Shown here piece by piece: positions 18,291 to 27,005 of a DNA stretch of 64,000 nt (position 1 is its first letter; every line of letters begins with the position of its first letter). Where the stretch lies: NCBI RefSeq assembly GCF_008084905.1, contig NZ_VSFC01000012.1, positions 121,832 through 185,831 of the forward strand, written 5' to 3'. The notes beneath the pieces were generated by a model. It saw nothing but the letters and a program-made list of their open reading frames with translations, had not been told where the DNA came from and did not search any database. A program made the position numbers and the translations under genes. Source of the stretch: Xanthomarina maritima. Lineage in GTDB: Bacteria; Bacteroidota; Bacteroidia; Flavobacteriales; Flavobacteriaceae.

Positions 18291-19193
18291 TTATTTTGCC
18301 AATTCCATAAAGCTATCCTCTATGGTTGCTTGGGTTCTTTCTATACTTATATTAGATAGATTTTGCGCTTCTAAATATGTTTTTAATTCTTTAGGATTAA
18401 AATCTGAACGTGTATCAGTATAATGCACAAATTCACCAAAAGGATATACACTATGCTTATGTTGGTAGGCCTTTAGACTATTAATTAATTGATACATGTT
18501 ATTGGCACTTACATCGTAAATGGTTTTAGGATACTGTTTCACAATATTTTCAGGAGTATCAATCTGTAATATTTCTCCATCTTGTATCAATGCAATTCTA
18601 TCACATAAAGCAGCTTCATCCATATAAGGTGTGGACACCAAAATGGTAATACCTTTTTGTTGTAAGCGCTTTAGCATCTCCCAAAATTCTTTTCTTGAAA
18701 CAGGATCTACTCCAGTTGTTGGTTCATCTAGAAACAAGACTTTTGGTTTATGAATTAAAGCACAACTTAAAGCAAGTTTTTGTTTCATTCCACCAGACAA
18801 TTTTCCAGCTCTTCGGTCTTTAAAAGGTTCTATTTGAACGTAAATATCTTTTATGAGCTCGTAGTTTTCTTCTATGCTGGTTCCAAAAATGGTGGCAAAG
18901 AAATTCAGGTTTTCTTCAACAGTTAAGTCTTGGTATAATGAGAATCTTCCAGGCATATAACCCACATATTTTCTAATTTCCTTAAAGTCTTTTAATACAT
19001 CTAATCCTGCAACAGTAGCTTCACCTTCATTAGCAATTAACAAAGTGGTTAAGATTCTAAAAAGCGTCGTTTTTCCTGCTCCATCTGGACCAATTAGTCC
19101 AAAAAGTTCATTGGGTTTGACTTCAAATGATATATTCTGTAAGGCTTTTAGGTCTTTATAAGATTTTGATATGTTTGAAACTGAAATTCCCAA
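18291..19193 (-). CDS. ABC transporter ATP-binding protein with C-terminal extension
   Basis: A 300-residue ATPase. Walker A is GPDGAGKTTLFRIL, Q-loop MPGRFSLYQDLTV, signature KLSGGMKQKLALSCALIH and Walker B VLFLDEPTTGVD. The switch histidine position reads STPYMDEAALCD, so the usual His is replaced by Pro/Tyr. About 75 extra C-terminal residues follow the nucleotide-binding domain. With the neighbouring ATPase it probably forms an asymmetric heterodimer with one degenerate site: one subunit lacks the canonical signature, the other the H-loop histidine. Confidence 0.88.
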   Translation of the reverse strand: MGISVSNISKSYKDLKALQNISFEVKPNELFGLIGPDGAGKTTLFRILTTLLIANEGEATVAGLDVLKDFKEIRKYVGYMPGRFSLYQDLTVEENLNFFATIFGTSIEENYELIKDIYVQIEPFKDRRAGKLSGGMKQKLALSCALIHKPKVLFLDEPTTGVDPVSRKEFWEMLKRLQQKGITILVSTPYMDEAALCDRIALIQDGEILQIDTPENIVKQYPKTIYDVSANNMYQLINSLKAYQHKHSVYPFGEFVHYTDTRSDFNPKELKTYLEAQNLSNISIERTQATIEDSFMELAK

Positions 19194-19199
19194 GACTAT

Positions 19200-19658
19200 C
19201 TAATTTTGTATAATTATTGTTGATTTTAAGGTAACTTTAGATGTAATGGAATTAGAGATTAAGCACGCTTTTTCCGATTTCTCTATAATACGTTCTGCAC
19301 GATCACGTTGTTTTTCATCTGCTATGACTACTTCAGGGAACAATTGAATTTCACTCATAACAAACTTGCCATCTACTTTCTCCAAAATACCTTTCGATGG
19401 ACATTTAAAACTGATAAATTCTAATTTTGAATATCCAGAGATTGCCAAAAAGGTCGTCATTAAACAACTGCTAACTGCTGCAGTAAACAAATGTTCTGGA
19501 GACCAAATATGTGGCATACCATTTGGAAATTCAGGAGGTGTTGCAACTTCTAAACAGTTGGTCTCTTGAGTTTCTGCGTTGTTTAATTCTGGAGAACACA
19601 TGATACCTTTTCTATCTTGCGTCCAAGTAACATCTACATTATAAACATGTTTTTCCAT
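19200..19658 (-). CDS. OsmC-family protein
   Basis: A 152-residue protein of the OsmC/Ohr superfamily, whose members reduce organic hydroperoxides with two cysteines. The N-terminal beta part and the helix with AVSSCLMTTFLAISGYS carrying one conserved Cys are present. A second Cys is in EKSEKACLISNSI near the C-terminus, so both peroxidatic and resolving positions appear intact. It sits in the middle of the exporter operon, 6 bp before an ATPase gene, which hints at detoxification of the exported compound or of oxidative damage. Confidence 0.87.
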   Translation of the reverse strand: MEKHVYNVDVTWTQDRKGIMCSPELNNAETQETNCLEVATPPEFPNGMPHIWSPEHLFTAAVSSCLMTTFLAISGYSKLEFISFKCPSKGILEKVDGKFVMSEIQLFPEVVIADEKQRDRAERIIEKSEKACLISNSITSKVTLKSTIIIQN

Positions 19659-19677
19659 GATGATTTATATTTAGAGA

Positions 19678-20169
19678 TTATTTGAAATAATTGTCATAAG
19701 CATTTACATTCTCTGCAATACTTTGTTTTATTTTTGCTGCTTCTTCTAAATTATTAGTTTCTGCAAGTGCATCAATTTTTTCCATTAATGGAAGTAACCA
19801 TACATGTAAATTATCATGTGAAGGCCCTTTCATGGTACATTCTTTTATAACATAATTTTTTGCATGAGTTAATTCTGCAGCAAGGTTGTGATATTCTTCT
19901 AAGGTATTGGTGTCTATAGATTTTAACATTTCTTTCATTTTTTGAACACCTTCTTTTGTTTCAATATTTGCTAACCATTGAGATCCATTATCTAATTGAA
20001 TCTCATTCTTCCAGTTGTTATTTAGAATTTGGTTTTCTTCAATTTCTTCAGAAGTTGAAATTTCAGTATTAACTGTTTTAAGTTCTAAAGTCTGCTCTTC
20101 TTTTTTAGTGTTATTACAGCTTGAAAGGATGAATGCTACTATTGCTATTGATAAAAGTGTTTTTTTCAT
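19678..20169 (-). CDS. Lipoprotein of unknown function in the efflux operon
   Basis: A 163-residue exported protein. The N-terminus MKKTLLSIAIVAFILSSCNN is a lipoprotein signal with the lipobox cysteine at residue 18. The mature part has an acidic linker, then a mainly helical domain containing HNLAAELTHAKNYVIKECTM and DNLHVWLLPLMEKIDALAE. I recognise no enzyme motif. It lies between the adaptor gene and OsmC with spacings of about 20 bp, so it is probably periplasmic or outer-membrane anchored and accessory to this pump. Confidence 0.8.
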   Translation of the reverse strand: MKKTLLSIAIVAFILSSCNNTKKEEQTLELKTVNTEISTSEEIEENQILNNNWKNEIQLDNGSQWLANIETKEGVQKMKEMLKSIDTNTLEEYHNLAAELTHAKNYVIKECTMKGPSHDNLHVWLLPLMEKIDALAETNNLEEAAKIKQSIAENVNAYDNYFK

Positions 20170-20193
20170 AATATGTTATTTTATGTGTTGATT

Positions 20194-21087
20194 TTATTTT
20201 TTGAGCCACATTTCTGCAGGCATGCCTATTTTTAAACTGCCATCGTTTAATACAGTTATTTTTACGGCATAAACCAAAGACACGCGTTCTTCTTTTGTTT
20301 GAATAATTTTTGGTGTGAATTCAGCTTCTGAAGCAATCCATGAAACAGTTCCTTCATAATCTTTCATAACCTCATTGTCATCGATTTTTACAGTTACTTT
20401 TTCACCAATTTCTATATTTGCCAATTGCGTTTCACTAATAAACACACGTAATTCCATAGTGTTCAAATCGGCTATTTTATAAAGTGGTTTTCCAAATGCT
20501 GTAATTTCATCTGGTTCAGCATATTTGGTTAAAACGGTTCCGTTTATCGGATTGATTATTTTACATTTTTTAATTTGGTCATCAATTTGTTTTAACTGGA
20601 TATCTATACTTTTAAGTTCGTTTACTACTGGAGCATTCTGGATTTCTACACTTCGTATCTGTTGTTTAATAACATCAATCTCACCTAAAACATCATCCAA
20701 TTGTTTTTGTGTACCTGCTTTATCTTTAATTAAGTTTTCAGTTCTTGTTTTGTTAATATTTGCTGTTTTTAATTTAGCATGCAATACGTCAATTTGAGAT
20801 AAAACACCTCGCGATTTAGATTTTACAACTTCTTTAGAAACCAAAAGTTGTTCTCTTGTTAAAAACAACGGAATAGTATCTATGTAACCTATAAAAGTGT
20901 TTTCTTTAAGTTCATCTCCTTCATTTATTTGAAATTTCATAAGCTTGCCATTATTTTCAGCCGAAATTGTTATTTCTGTCGTTTCAAAATTTCCGTAGCC
21001 ATCAGCCTTTCCATTAGAATCGCTACATGAAACTAGACTTAAAATACTTAAGCCAATTCCTAAACTATATGCGTAAATATATTTCAT
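20194..21087 (-). CDS. HlyD/YbhG-type membrane-fusion adaptor
   Basis: A 297-residue periplasmic adaptor linking the inner-membrane ABC pump to a TolC-type channel. It has a lipoprotein signal (LVSCSDS, lipobox Cys at about residue 21), a biotinyl-lipoyl-like half motif at residues 45-65, a coiled-coil hairpin at 85-165, and a beta-barrel with GTVLTKYAEPDEITAFGKPL. It overlaps no gene but is 1 bp from the TolC gene and upstream of all the ABC genes. Together they form a tripartite export system. Confidence 0.9.
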   Translation of the reverse strand: MKYIYAYSLGIGLSILSLVSCSDSNGKADGYGNFETTEITISAENNGKLMKFQINEGDELKENTFIGYIDTIPLFLTREQLLVSKEVVKSKSRGVLSQIDVLHAKLKTANINKTRTENLIKDKAGTQKQLDDVLGEIDVIKQQIRSVEIQNAPVVNELKSIDIQLKQIDDQIKKCKIINPINGTVLTKYAEPDEITAFGKPLYKIADLNTMELRVFISETQLANIEIGEKVTVKIDDNEVMKDYEGTVSWIASEAEFTPKIIQTKEERVSLVYAVKITVLNDGSLKIGMPAEMWLKK

Positions 21088-21088
21088 A

Positions 21089-22342
21089 TTATTGTCCCTG
21101 TGTGATGTTATAATTTGCTTTTGCTAATTCAAGCTGAATATTGTGAGTTATTAGCATATTTTCAGCTTCATATAAATTTGTTAATTCTGTAATATAAGTT
21201 GAAGAAGTAATGACACCATGACGCAATTGAGATTCTGTTGCCAATAAAACATCTCTTCGAAGATTGATGATTTCTGAATCTATAGTAATGTGTTCTGAAA
21301 TTTTATCAATTTCTGTCTGATATTGATTGAGTTCTATATTGGTGTTTAACTGAAAAATTTCCGTTTCGTTATCAACAATGTCTTTATTAATCATTAAAGA
21401 TTCACGTTTCTTTTTATTGGCATTCCAATCGAACACATTCCAATTTAATTTGATACCAACAATATAAAATGGTTCAAAAGTATTGTCTAGCATATTCAAA
21501 CCTGGATTTCCAATACCTCCCGAAGCAAATCCTAATAATTGTGGAATATTTTCTTTTTGAATAAGTAGCTCCTGACTTTCAATTTCTTCTCTTTTTAACT
21601 GAAATAATTCAAGTTCTGGACGTTGAACTGTAGGAGTGAGGCTTGTTGAAATATTGGATTCTTGAAAAACGGTTGAAGGATTTAAAGATGCACCTATTAA
21701 AGCCGATAAAGTTTCAATTAATACCTTTTTGTTATTGCTGATATCTGAAAATTGTTGCTTAATGCGTAACAATTCAGCCTCAATAACTTTATCAGACAAA
21801 GGTAATATGGTTCCATATGCAATGCCAGATTTAACTTCTTTTAGTTTAGATTCTAATTGCGTTTGTTTAGCCTGCAATAAGTTGAAAGATTCATTTGAAA
21901 GTAAAATGGAAAAATATAACTGATTGATACGTTGTTTTAATTGGTAAAGACTTACTTCTAATTGCTTTTGTTGTGTTTTTAATTGTGCCGATTTTACTTT
22001 AGAAGAAGCATCAATAGAACCACCATGATATATTAACTGATTAACGGAAAGAGTTGCACGATATTGATCGTTATTTGGTGGTTCCACTCCTGAATTTGGA
22101 ATAGGAATTTGGGTAACATCAGACTGATACCAAGCTTCTGCATCAAAATTCAATTGAGGTAGTTTTGCAGTATCTAAAGCATCTAATTCTAATGCATTTT
22201 TATTATCTAATAACGCTCTTTGTTTAACTAAAGGATAGTTTTCAGAAACCAACTGATAGCAGGCTTCCAACGTAATTTGCTGCTGCGCGTTACTTTGTAA
22301 GATTAATAAAAAGAAAACCAATATGCTAAAAGTTGTTTTCAT
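21089..22342 (-). CDS. TolC-family outer-membrane efflux channel
   Basis: A 417-residue outer-membrane channel subunit, trimeric in the family. A signal peptide ends at SNAQQ (about residue 19). The rest is the long alternating helical pattern of TolC with two pseudo-repeats, including LEACYQLVSENYPLVKQRAL near the N-terminus, which is typical. It lies 1 bp after the TetR gene and 1 bp before the adaptor gene, so it is translated from the same mRNA. Confidence 0.9.
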   Translation of the reverse strand: MKTTFSILVFFLLILQSNAQQQITLEACYQLVSENYPLVKQRALLDNKNALELDALDTAKLPQLNFDAEAWYQSDVTQIPIPNSGVEPPNNDQYRATLSVNQLIYHGGSIDASSKVKSAQLKTQQKQLEVSLYQLKQRINQLYFSILLSNESFNLLQAKQTQLESKLKEVKSGIAYGTILPLSDKVIEAELLRIKQQFSDISNNKKVLIETLSALIGASLNPSTVFQESNISTSLTPTVQRPELELFQLKREEIESQELLIQKENIPQLLGFASGGIGNPGLNMLDNTFEPFYIVGIKLNWNVFDWNANKKKRESLMINKDIVDNETEIFQLNTNIELNQYQTEIDKISEHITIDSEIINLRRDVLLATESQLRHGVITSSTYITELTNLYEAENMLITHNIQLELAKANYNITQGQ

Positions 22343-22343
22343 T

Positions 22344-22958
22344 TTAATGCTGTTTTATTGAATTGATAATAAATTCTGAAACTTCTGTTTTCCGTTGTTC
22401 CATAAGCTGTTTAAACCCTTTTTCATCTTCTTTTATAAAAGCTTTTATAAGTGGTTTTGCAACAAATGGAAAAATATTTAACGATAAAATATTAATGAAT
22501 AGCTGATCTCCTTTGGTTGGTTTTAAATTCCCTTGACTTACTTCTAAATCCACTTGAGCTTTAAATTTTTCAATATTAAGTAACGTGTTGTTTTTTTGAA
22601 TGGTAATAATAAAATCTGGGTTTCTATTTAGTTCTTGTATGATGAAGTTTGGTAAATAAGGATGCTTCATAATAAAAGAGATATAATTAGTTGTGAAGTT
22701 TCTAATTTTATCTTCTATTGAAGAATCATCATTTAAAATTTTGTTTAATTGTGGAGCTAATAAGGAAAAAGCACTTTTAAAAACAGCTTCAAATAGTAAC
22801 TGTTTATTTCTATAGTAATAATGAAGCATGGCTTTGTTTATACCAGCAGTATCAGCTATCTCCTGCATTCTTGCACCATCCATCCCTTTTGTTTGAAACA
22901 CATTTTTTGCTGCTTCAAGGATTTGTTCTTCCGTATTTTCGTCTTTAGTTCTTGCCAT
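22344..22958 (-). CDS. TetR-family transcriptional regulator of the efflux operon
   Basis: A 204-residue repressor. The N-terminal DNA-binding domain shows ILEAAKNVFQTKGMDGARMQ then EIADTAGINKAMLHYYYRNK, the standard TetR helix-turn-helix. The C-terminal ligand domain is helical with no recognised specificity. It is first in the operon, so the pump is probably autoregulated: a palindromic candidate operator overlaps its own promoter (22959-22987). Ligand binding would release it and induce regulator and pump together. Confidence 0.92.
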   Translation of the reverse strand: MARTKDENTEEQILEAAKNVFQTKGMDGARMQEIADTAGINKAMLHYYYRNKQLLFEAVFKSAFSLLAPQLNKILNDDSSIEDKIRNFTTNYISFIMKHPYLPNFIIQELNRNPDFIITIQKNNTLLNIEKFKAQVDLEVSQGNLKPTKGDQLFINILSLNIFPFVAKPLIKAFIKEDEKGFKQLMEQRKTEVSEFIINSIKQH

Positions 22959-22995
22959 TTAACTATGTAGTTTAACTATTTGGTTAACAAAGATA
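22959..22995 (-). promoter_or_regulatory. Promoter and candidate TetR operator
   Basis: On the minus strand a perfect -7 box TATCTTTG (complement of 22988-22995) is followed directly by palindromic sequence. The arms are TTAACTA and TAGTTTAA at 22959-22975 (plus-strand orientation), with a second related TTAACTATTTGGTTAA at 22972-22987. The position between promoter and start codon is what a TetR-type autorepressor would use. Confidence 0.6.
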
Positions 22996-23054
22996 CTAAA
23001 ATAATTTAATGGCACTAAAAAATGAATAGAATAATTTAATTGGTAGGTGGTAAT

Positions 23055-25364
23055 CTAGTTAGAATTTGTTAGAATATGGAATACTAATTCCTTGGTAAGA
23101 GCTTTGTTTCCGGCTTGTTTTTTTAAATCATCAAAAGAAAATCTAAAATTACAACCCTCTTTATAAGCAGAGCATCCATAAGCTGTCTTGCCTTTGATGA
23201 CTTTTCCTTTTTGACATTTAGGACAAGCTAAAGTGTCTGGAATAGCTTTAGTCTTTAATTTTTTAGACTCTAAAACAAGTTGAAAAGTCTTGTCAAAACG
23301 TAACAAACCTTCAGCTGTTCCAGAATCGGTTTTAAAGCATTTTAAATTTACAGTTGAACCTTTTTGAAGCAATCTTAAAAACTGTTTTTCAGATATTTTT
23401 TTGTCATATACCTTAAAAGGAAGAATAAATTTACAACCTTCTTTATATAAAGAACAACCATAGGCTGTTTTTCCTTTAATTATGGTTCCTTTTTTGCATT
23501 TCGGACACCTTTCAGAAGTAATTCCAACTTTCTTTTTTTGTTCGGTTTTAACTTGTCGTTGTTTAACTAAAGTAGCTTGAGAGATATTAGCTCGAGTGCT
23601 TTCACTTCTAACTTCATAGACCAAGTCGTCTACCATTTTTTTCATATTGATGATAAACTCACTGGCACTAAATTCGCCTTTTTCAATATCTTTTAATTGC
23701 TTTTCCCATAAACCAGTAAGTTCAGTAGATTTTAATAAGTCGTTTTGAATGGTATCAATTAAAGCAATTCCTGTAACTGTTGGTAGAATTTGTTTCTTAT
23801 TTCGTTTTATGTATTGACGTTTAAAAAGCGTTTCAATAATGTTGGCTCGTGTGGATGGTCTTCCAATGCCATTTTCTTTCATTAAATCGCGTAGTTCATC
23901 ATCATCTACTTGTTTTCCTGCTGTTTCCATAGCACGTAGGAGGGAAGCTTCCGTAAATTGATTAGGAGGTTTGGTTTGTTTTTCTAAAAAACTTGGCTCA
24001 TGAGAACCTTTTTCTCCTTTAACAAAGGTTGGTAGTATGTCAGCTTCTTTCTTATTTTTTTCTGTCTCACTGAGCGCAGTCGAAGTGTCAAAAACTTCTC
24101 GCCAACCTTTTTTCAGAATTTCTTTTCCTTTGGTTTTAAAGTTAACATCAGCTGCTTGACCTATAACAGTTGTGTTTGAAACCTCACAATCTGGATAGAA
24201 AACAGCAATAAAACGCTTTACAATAATATCGTAAACCTGTTGCTGATTGTATTGTAAATTGGTTTGAATACCTGTTGGAATAATGGCATGGTGATCTGTT
24301 ACCTTCTTATCGTTAAATACTTTAGTCGATTTTTTGATTTTCTTTCCTAAAAGTGGTTGTGTTAAAGTCGCATAATTAGTCAGTTTTTGAAGTATTCCAG
24401 CTACTTTAGGATACACATCATTTGGTAAAAAGGTGGTATCAACTCTTGGATAGGTAACCACTTTCATTTCATATAACTTCTGAACTATTTTTAAAGTGTC
24501 ATCTGCAGAGAATCCAAACTTCGTATTACAATACACTTGTAAACCTGTTAAATCGAAAAGTTTTGGTGCATATTCTTTTCCTTTCTTTTTTTCAATTGAA
24601 ACAATTTCGAAGTCGTGTTCTTTGACTTTGTTAGCTAAAACTTCGCCATCTTCCATCTTGGTAAAACGACCTTCTTCATAAGCAAACAAGGTGTTACGAT
24701 ACATGGTTTGCAATTCCCAGTAAGGTTGTGGCTTAAAGTTTTCTATCTCTTTAAAACGGTTGACAACCATAGCAAGCGTAGGTGTTTGTACGCGTCCAAC
24801 AGAAAGCACTTGCTTATAACCACCATGTTTTACAGTATATAAACGTGTGGCATTCATACCTAACAACCAATCTCCAATAGCTCTTGAAAAGCCAGCATAA
24901 TAAAGGTTATCATATTTTTCAGAAGGTTTTAAATTTTCAAAACCTTCTTTAATGGCTTCTGTGGTTAGTGAGGAAATCCAAAGCCTTTCAACTTTTCCTT
25001 TATAATTGGCTTGGTCTAAAACCCAACGTTGAATGAGTTCTCCTTCCTGTCCAGCATCACCACAATTTATTACGACTTCGGCTTTTTCAAAAAGACTCTT
25101 AACAATTTTAAATTGTTTCTGGATTCCCGAATTGCTAACTACCTTGGTTTTAAATTTCTCTGGAAGCATGGGTAAATTATTTAAATCCCAGCTTTTCCAA
25201 TGTGGTTTATAGTCGTTGGGTTCCATAAGAGTACACAAATGCCCAAACGTATAAGTAACAGCATAACCATTGCCTTCAAAATACCCATCATGTTTATTGG
25301 AAGCTCCAAGTACTGAAGCAATTTCTCTGGCAACACTAGGTTTTTCTGCAATGCATACTTTCAT
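23055..25364 (-). CDS. topB: DNA topoisomerase III with two C-terminal zinc-binding segments
   Basis: A type IA topoisomerase of 769 residues that decatenates single-strand-linked DNA. Toprim (residues 1-130) has CIAEKPSVAREIA and INCGDAGQEGELI. The catalytic tyrosine is in VVTYPRVDTTFLP (about residue 310). GIGRPSTRANIIETLFKRQY marks domain I/IV. Two tandem C-terminal segments, CPKCKKGTIIKGKTAYGCS and CPKCQKGKVIKGKTAYGCS, carry cysteine clusters. Residues around 425-440 (FDTSTALSETE) are encoded by an embedded palindromic repeat. Flavobacteria commonly carry TopB copies on chromosome or mobile elements; no other mobility genes are seen here. Confidence 0.93.
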   Translation of the reverse strand: MKVCIAEKPSVAREIASVLGASNKHDGYFEGNGYAVTYTFGHLCTLMEPNDYKPHWKSWDLNNLPMLPEKFKTKVVSNSGIQKQFKIVKSLFEKAEVVINCGDAGQEGELIQRWVLDQANYKGKVERLWISSLTTEAIKEGFENLKPSEKYDNLYYAGFSRAIGDWLLGMNATRLYTVKHGGYKQVLSVGRVQTPTLAMVVNRFKEIENFKPQPYWELQTMYRNTLFAYEEGRFTKMEDGEVLANKVKEHDFEIVSIEKKKGKEYAPKLFDLTGLQVYCNTKFGFSADDTLKIVQKLYEMKVVTYPRVDTTFLPNDVYPKVAGILQKLTNYATLTQPLLGKKIKKSTKVFNDKKVTDHHAIIPTGIQTNLQYNQQQVYDIIVKRFIAVFYPDCEVSNTTVIGQAADVNFKTKGKEILKKGWREVFDTSTALSETEKNKKEADILPTFVKGEKGSHEPSFLEKQTKPPNQFTEASLLRAMETAGKQVDDDELRDLMKENGIGRPSTRANIIETLFKRQYIKRNKKQILPTVTGIALIDTIQNDLLKSTELTGLWEKQLKDIEKGEFSASEFIINMKKMVDDLVYEVRSESTRANISQATLVKQRQVKTEQKKKVGITSERCPKCKKGTIIKGKTAYGCSLYKEGCKFILPFKVYDKKISEKQFLRLLQKGSTVNLKCFKTDSGTAEGLLRFDKTFQLVLESKKLKTKAIPDTLACPKCQKGKVIKGKTAYGCSAYKEGCNFRFSFDDLKKQAGNKALTKELVFHILTNSN
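24068..24087 (-). repeat. REP-type palindrome inside topB
   Basis: On the minus strand the sequence CACTTCGACTGCGCTCAGTG has the form of the dispersed extragenic palindrome (core TCGACTNCGCTCAG) found in many Bacteroidota genomes. Here it lies inside the topB reading frame and adds residues in a linker between domains without breaking the frame. It is GC-rich against its surroundings. Confidence 0.75.
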
Positions 25365-25453
25365 TTATTACTTTTTTAGAGTGATGCAAAATACATTTTT
25401 TATAAAAAGTATGATGTATAATTCTAATCAATTATGAAATATTTTAAATAATA

Positions 25454-25490
25454 CTTGTGAGATAATTTACTTAATCGTAATATTGCAATA
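25454..25490 (+). promoter_or_regulatory. Promoter and candidate ArsR operator
   Basis: TTG at 25454-25456 and TAATATTG at 25478-25485 (one mismatch to TAnnTTTG) are 21 bp apart. The perfect palindrome TATTGCAATA (25481-25490) overlaps the -7 box, a position where ArsR would block transcription. Confidence 0.5.
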
Positions 25491-25509
25491 AATAAATAAA
25501 CAACATATT

Positions 25510-25839
25510 ATGGGACTCACAAAATCTGAAATATTTACTGAAGAACAGAATAAATTAGCATTGCTAGCTAAGGCATTTGGTCATCCTGCTAGAATAGCTA
25601 TTTTACAATATTTGTTTAAACTGAATAGCTGTGTTTGTGGTGATTTAGTAGATGAAATTGGCTTAGCGCAACCAACTATTTCCCAGCATTTAAAAGAGCT
25701 TAAAAATCTAGGAATTATTAAAGGTAATATTGAAGGAACCAGTGTCTGCTATTGTATAGATCAAGAAGAATGGCAACAAATCAATCAATTATTTTCGCAG
25801 TTTTTTAAACAAAAAATAAAAGGTAGCGATTGTTGCTAA
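25510..25839 (+). CDS. arsR: ArsR-family metalloregulator
   Basis: A 109-residue winged-helix repressor released by As(III). The helix-turn-helix is DEIGLAQPTISQHLKELKNLGI. The metal site resembles the alpha3 ArsR type: CVCGDL in place of ELCVCDL supplies two cysteines, and the C-terminus ends GSDCC. It heads a four-gene arsenic operon, with its candidate operator overlapping the promoter, so autoregulation is expected. Confidence 0.92.
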   Translation: MGLTKSEIFTEEQNKLALLAKAFGHPARIAILQYLFKLNSCVCGDLVDEIGLAQPTISQHLKELKNLGIIKGNIEGTSVCYCIDQEEWQQINQLFSQFFKQKIKGSDCC

Positions 25840-25846
25840 TTATTAA

Positions 25847-25894
25847 CTCATTACATCATTAGTTCATTAATACATTATCTCATTAAATCATTAT
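25847..25894 (+). repeat. Six-copy 8-bp tandem repeat
   Basis: Six octamers of the form NTCATTAN or NACATTAN run back to back from 25847 to 25894 and end 4 bp before the start codon at 25899. The third to seventh bases of each unit are always CATTA. The repeat fills nearly the whole gap between arsR and the next gene. Confidence 0.8.
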
Positions 25895-25898
25895 AATT

Positions 25899-26366
25899 AT
25901 GAAATTATCAGAAATCAAACAACATTTAAGTCAGTTAGAAACTATAGGGTTTCAATTACCTAATGGTCAATTGGTGGCAAGTCACTTTCATGTAACAGAA
26001 ATAGGAAAGGTTGAAAAGCATTTTATAGATTGTGGCGGAACTGTTCGCAAAGAAAACGTCATTAATTTTCAATTATGGGAAGCAAATGATTACGATCACA
26101 GATTACATCCAGAGAAATTGGTTTATATTATAGAATTATCAGAAAAAGTATTAGGCTTAGAAGATTTGGAAATAGAAGTAGAATATCAAGGAGAAACTAT
26201 TGGTAAATATAATTTGGATTTTGATGGCAAACATTTCTTATTAACGAATAAGCAAACAGACTGTTTAGCTAAAGATAAATGTGGGATTCCTGCTGAAAAA
26301 CCAAAAGTAAAACTTGCTGAGCTGCAAAACGCATCTTGTTGCACGCCAGAATCTGGTTGTTGTTAA
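25899..26366 (+). CDS. DUF6428 family protein in the arsenic operon
   Basis: A cytoplasmic 155-residue protein belonging to DUF6428, often found in Bacteroidota arsenic operons. It has HFHVTEIGKVEKHFIDCGGT and NFQLWEANDYDHRLHPEKL; the histidine- and cysteine-containing segments could bind a metal. The C-terminus is cysteine-rich (NASCCTPESGCC), recalling the vicinal-cysteine tail of arsenic-binding proteins. Function is not established; an arsenite chaperone-like role is an inference from context and the Cys tail. Confidence 0.8.
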   Translation: MKLSEIKQHLSQLETIGFQLPNGQLVASHFHVTEIGKVEKHFIDCGGTVRKENVINFQLWEANDYDHRLHPEKLVYIIELSEKVLGLEDLEIEVEYQGETIGKYNLDFDGKHFLLTNKQTDCLAKDKCGIPAEKPKVKLAELQNASCCTPESGCC

Positions 26367-26392
26367 TTTTTAAACGATAATAATATATTCAG

Positions 26393-27004
26393 ATGTTTAA
26401 AACTTTAGCAAATTTTATAGAAACCATAGATGTTTCAAGTATTCTTAAAGAGCGTCAAGAAGTTCTTAATAGTCTAACCGATTTCATTCAAGGAAAAGTT
26501 TCTAACAAAGAAGCCATTCGCATAAATTGTATTTGTACACATAATTCAAGACGTAGTCATTTAACACAAGTTTGGGCTCAGGTTATGGCGTATCATTTTC
26601 AAATTAAACAAGTAACCTGTTATTCAGGAGGTACAGAAGCAACAGCTTTATATCCTGTGGTTGCAACAACTTTGGAGGAAACAGGGTTTCAGATTCAGAA
26701 ATTATCAGAAGGGAATAATCCGGTTTATAGCATGAAGTTTTCAGAAAATGAACATCCAATTATTGGCTTTTCTAAAAAATTTGATGATGCTTTTAATCCG
26801 GATACACAATTTGTAGCCATTATGACTTGTTCTCAAGCAGATGCTGGATGTCCATTTATTGCAGGAGCTGAAAAACGCATTCCTATAACTTATGAAGATC
26901 CTAAAGTATCAGATGGTTCACCAAACCAAAAAGAAGTTTATTCAAACAGAAGTTTGCAAATTGCAACAGAAATGTTTTATGTTTTTTCTCAAATAAAAAA
27001 ATAA
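26393..27004 (+). CDS. arsC: Low-molecular-weight phosphatase-type arsenate reductase
   Basis: Predicted to reduce arsenate to arsenite. The active-site P-loop is C48-T-H-N-S-R-R54-S55, a CX5RS motif like that of the Staphylococcus ArsC/LMW phosphatase group, though C-terminal resolving cysteines differ ([17 protein letters not shown] contains two). The protein has 203 residues, longer than thioredoxin-coupled ArsC (about 130), with an N-terminal helical extension of about 40 residues. It lies between DUF6428 and the ACR3 pump, which supports the role. A protein tyrosine phosphatase activity cannot be excluded. Confidence 0.85.
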   Translation: MFKTLANFIETIDVSSILKERQEVLNSLTDFIQGKVSNKEAIRINCICTHNSRRSHLTQVWAQVMAYHFQIKQVTCYSGGTEATALYPVVATTLEETGFQIQKLSEGNNPVYSMKFSENEHPIIGFSKKFDDAFNPDTQFVAIMTCSQADAGCPFIAGAEKRIPITYEDPKVSDGSPNQKEVYSNRSLQIATEMFYVFSQIKK

Positions 27005-27005
27005 G

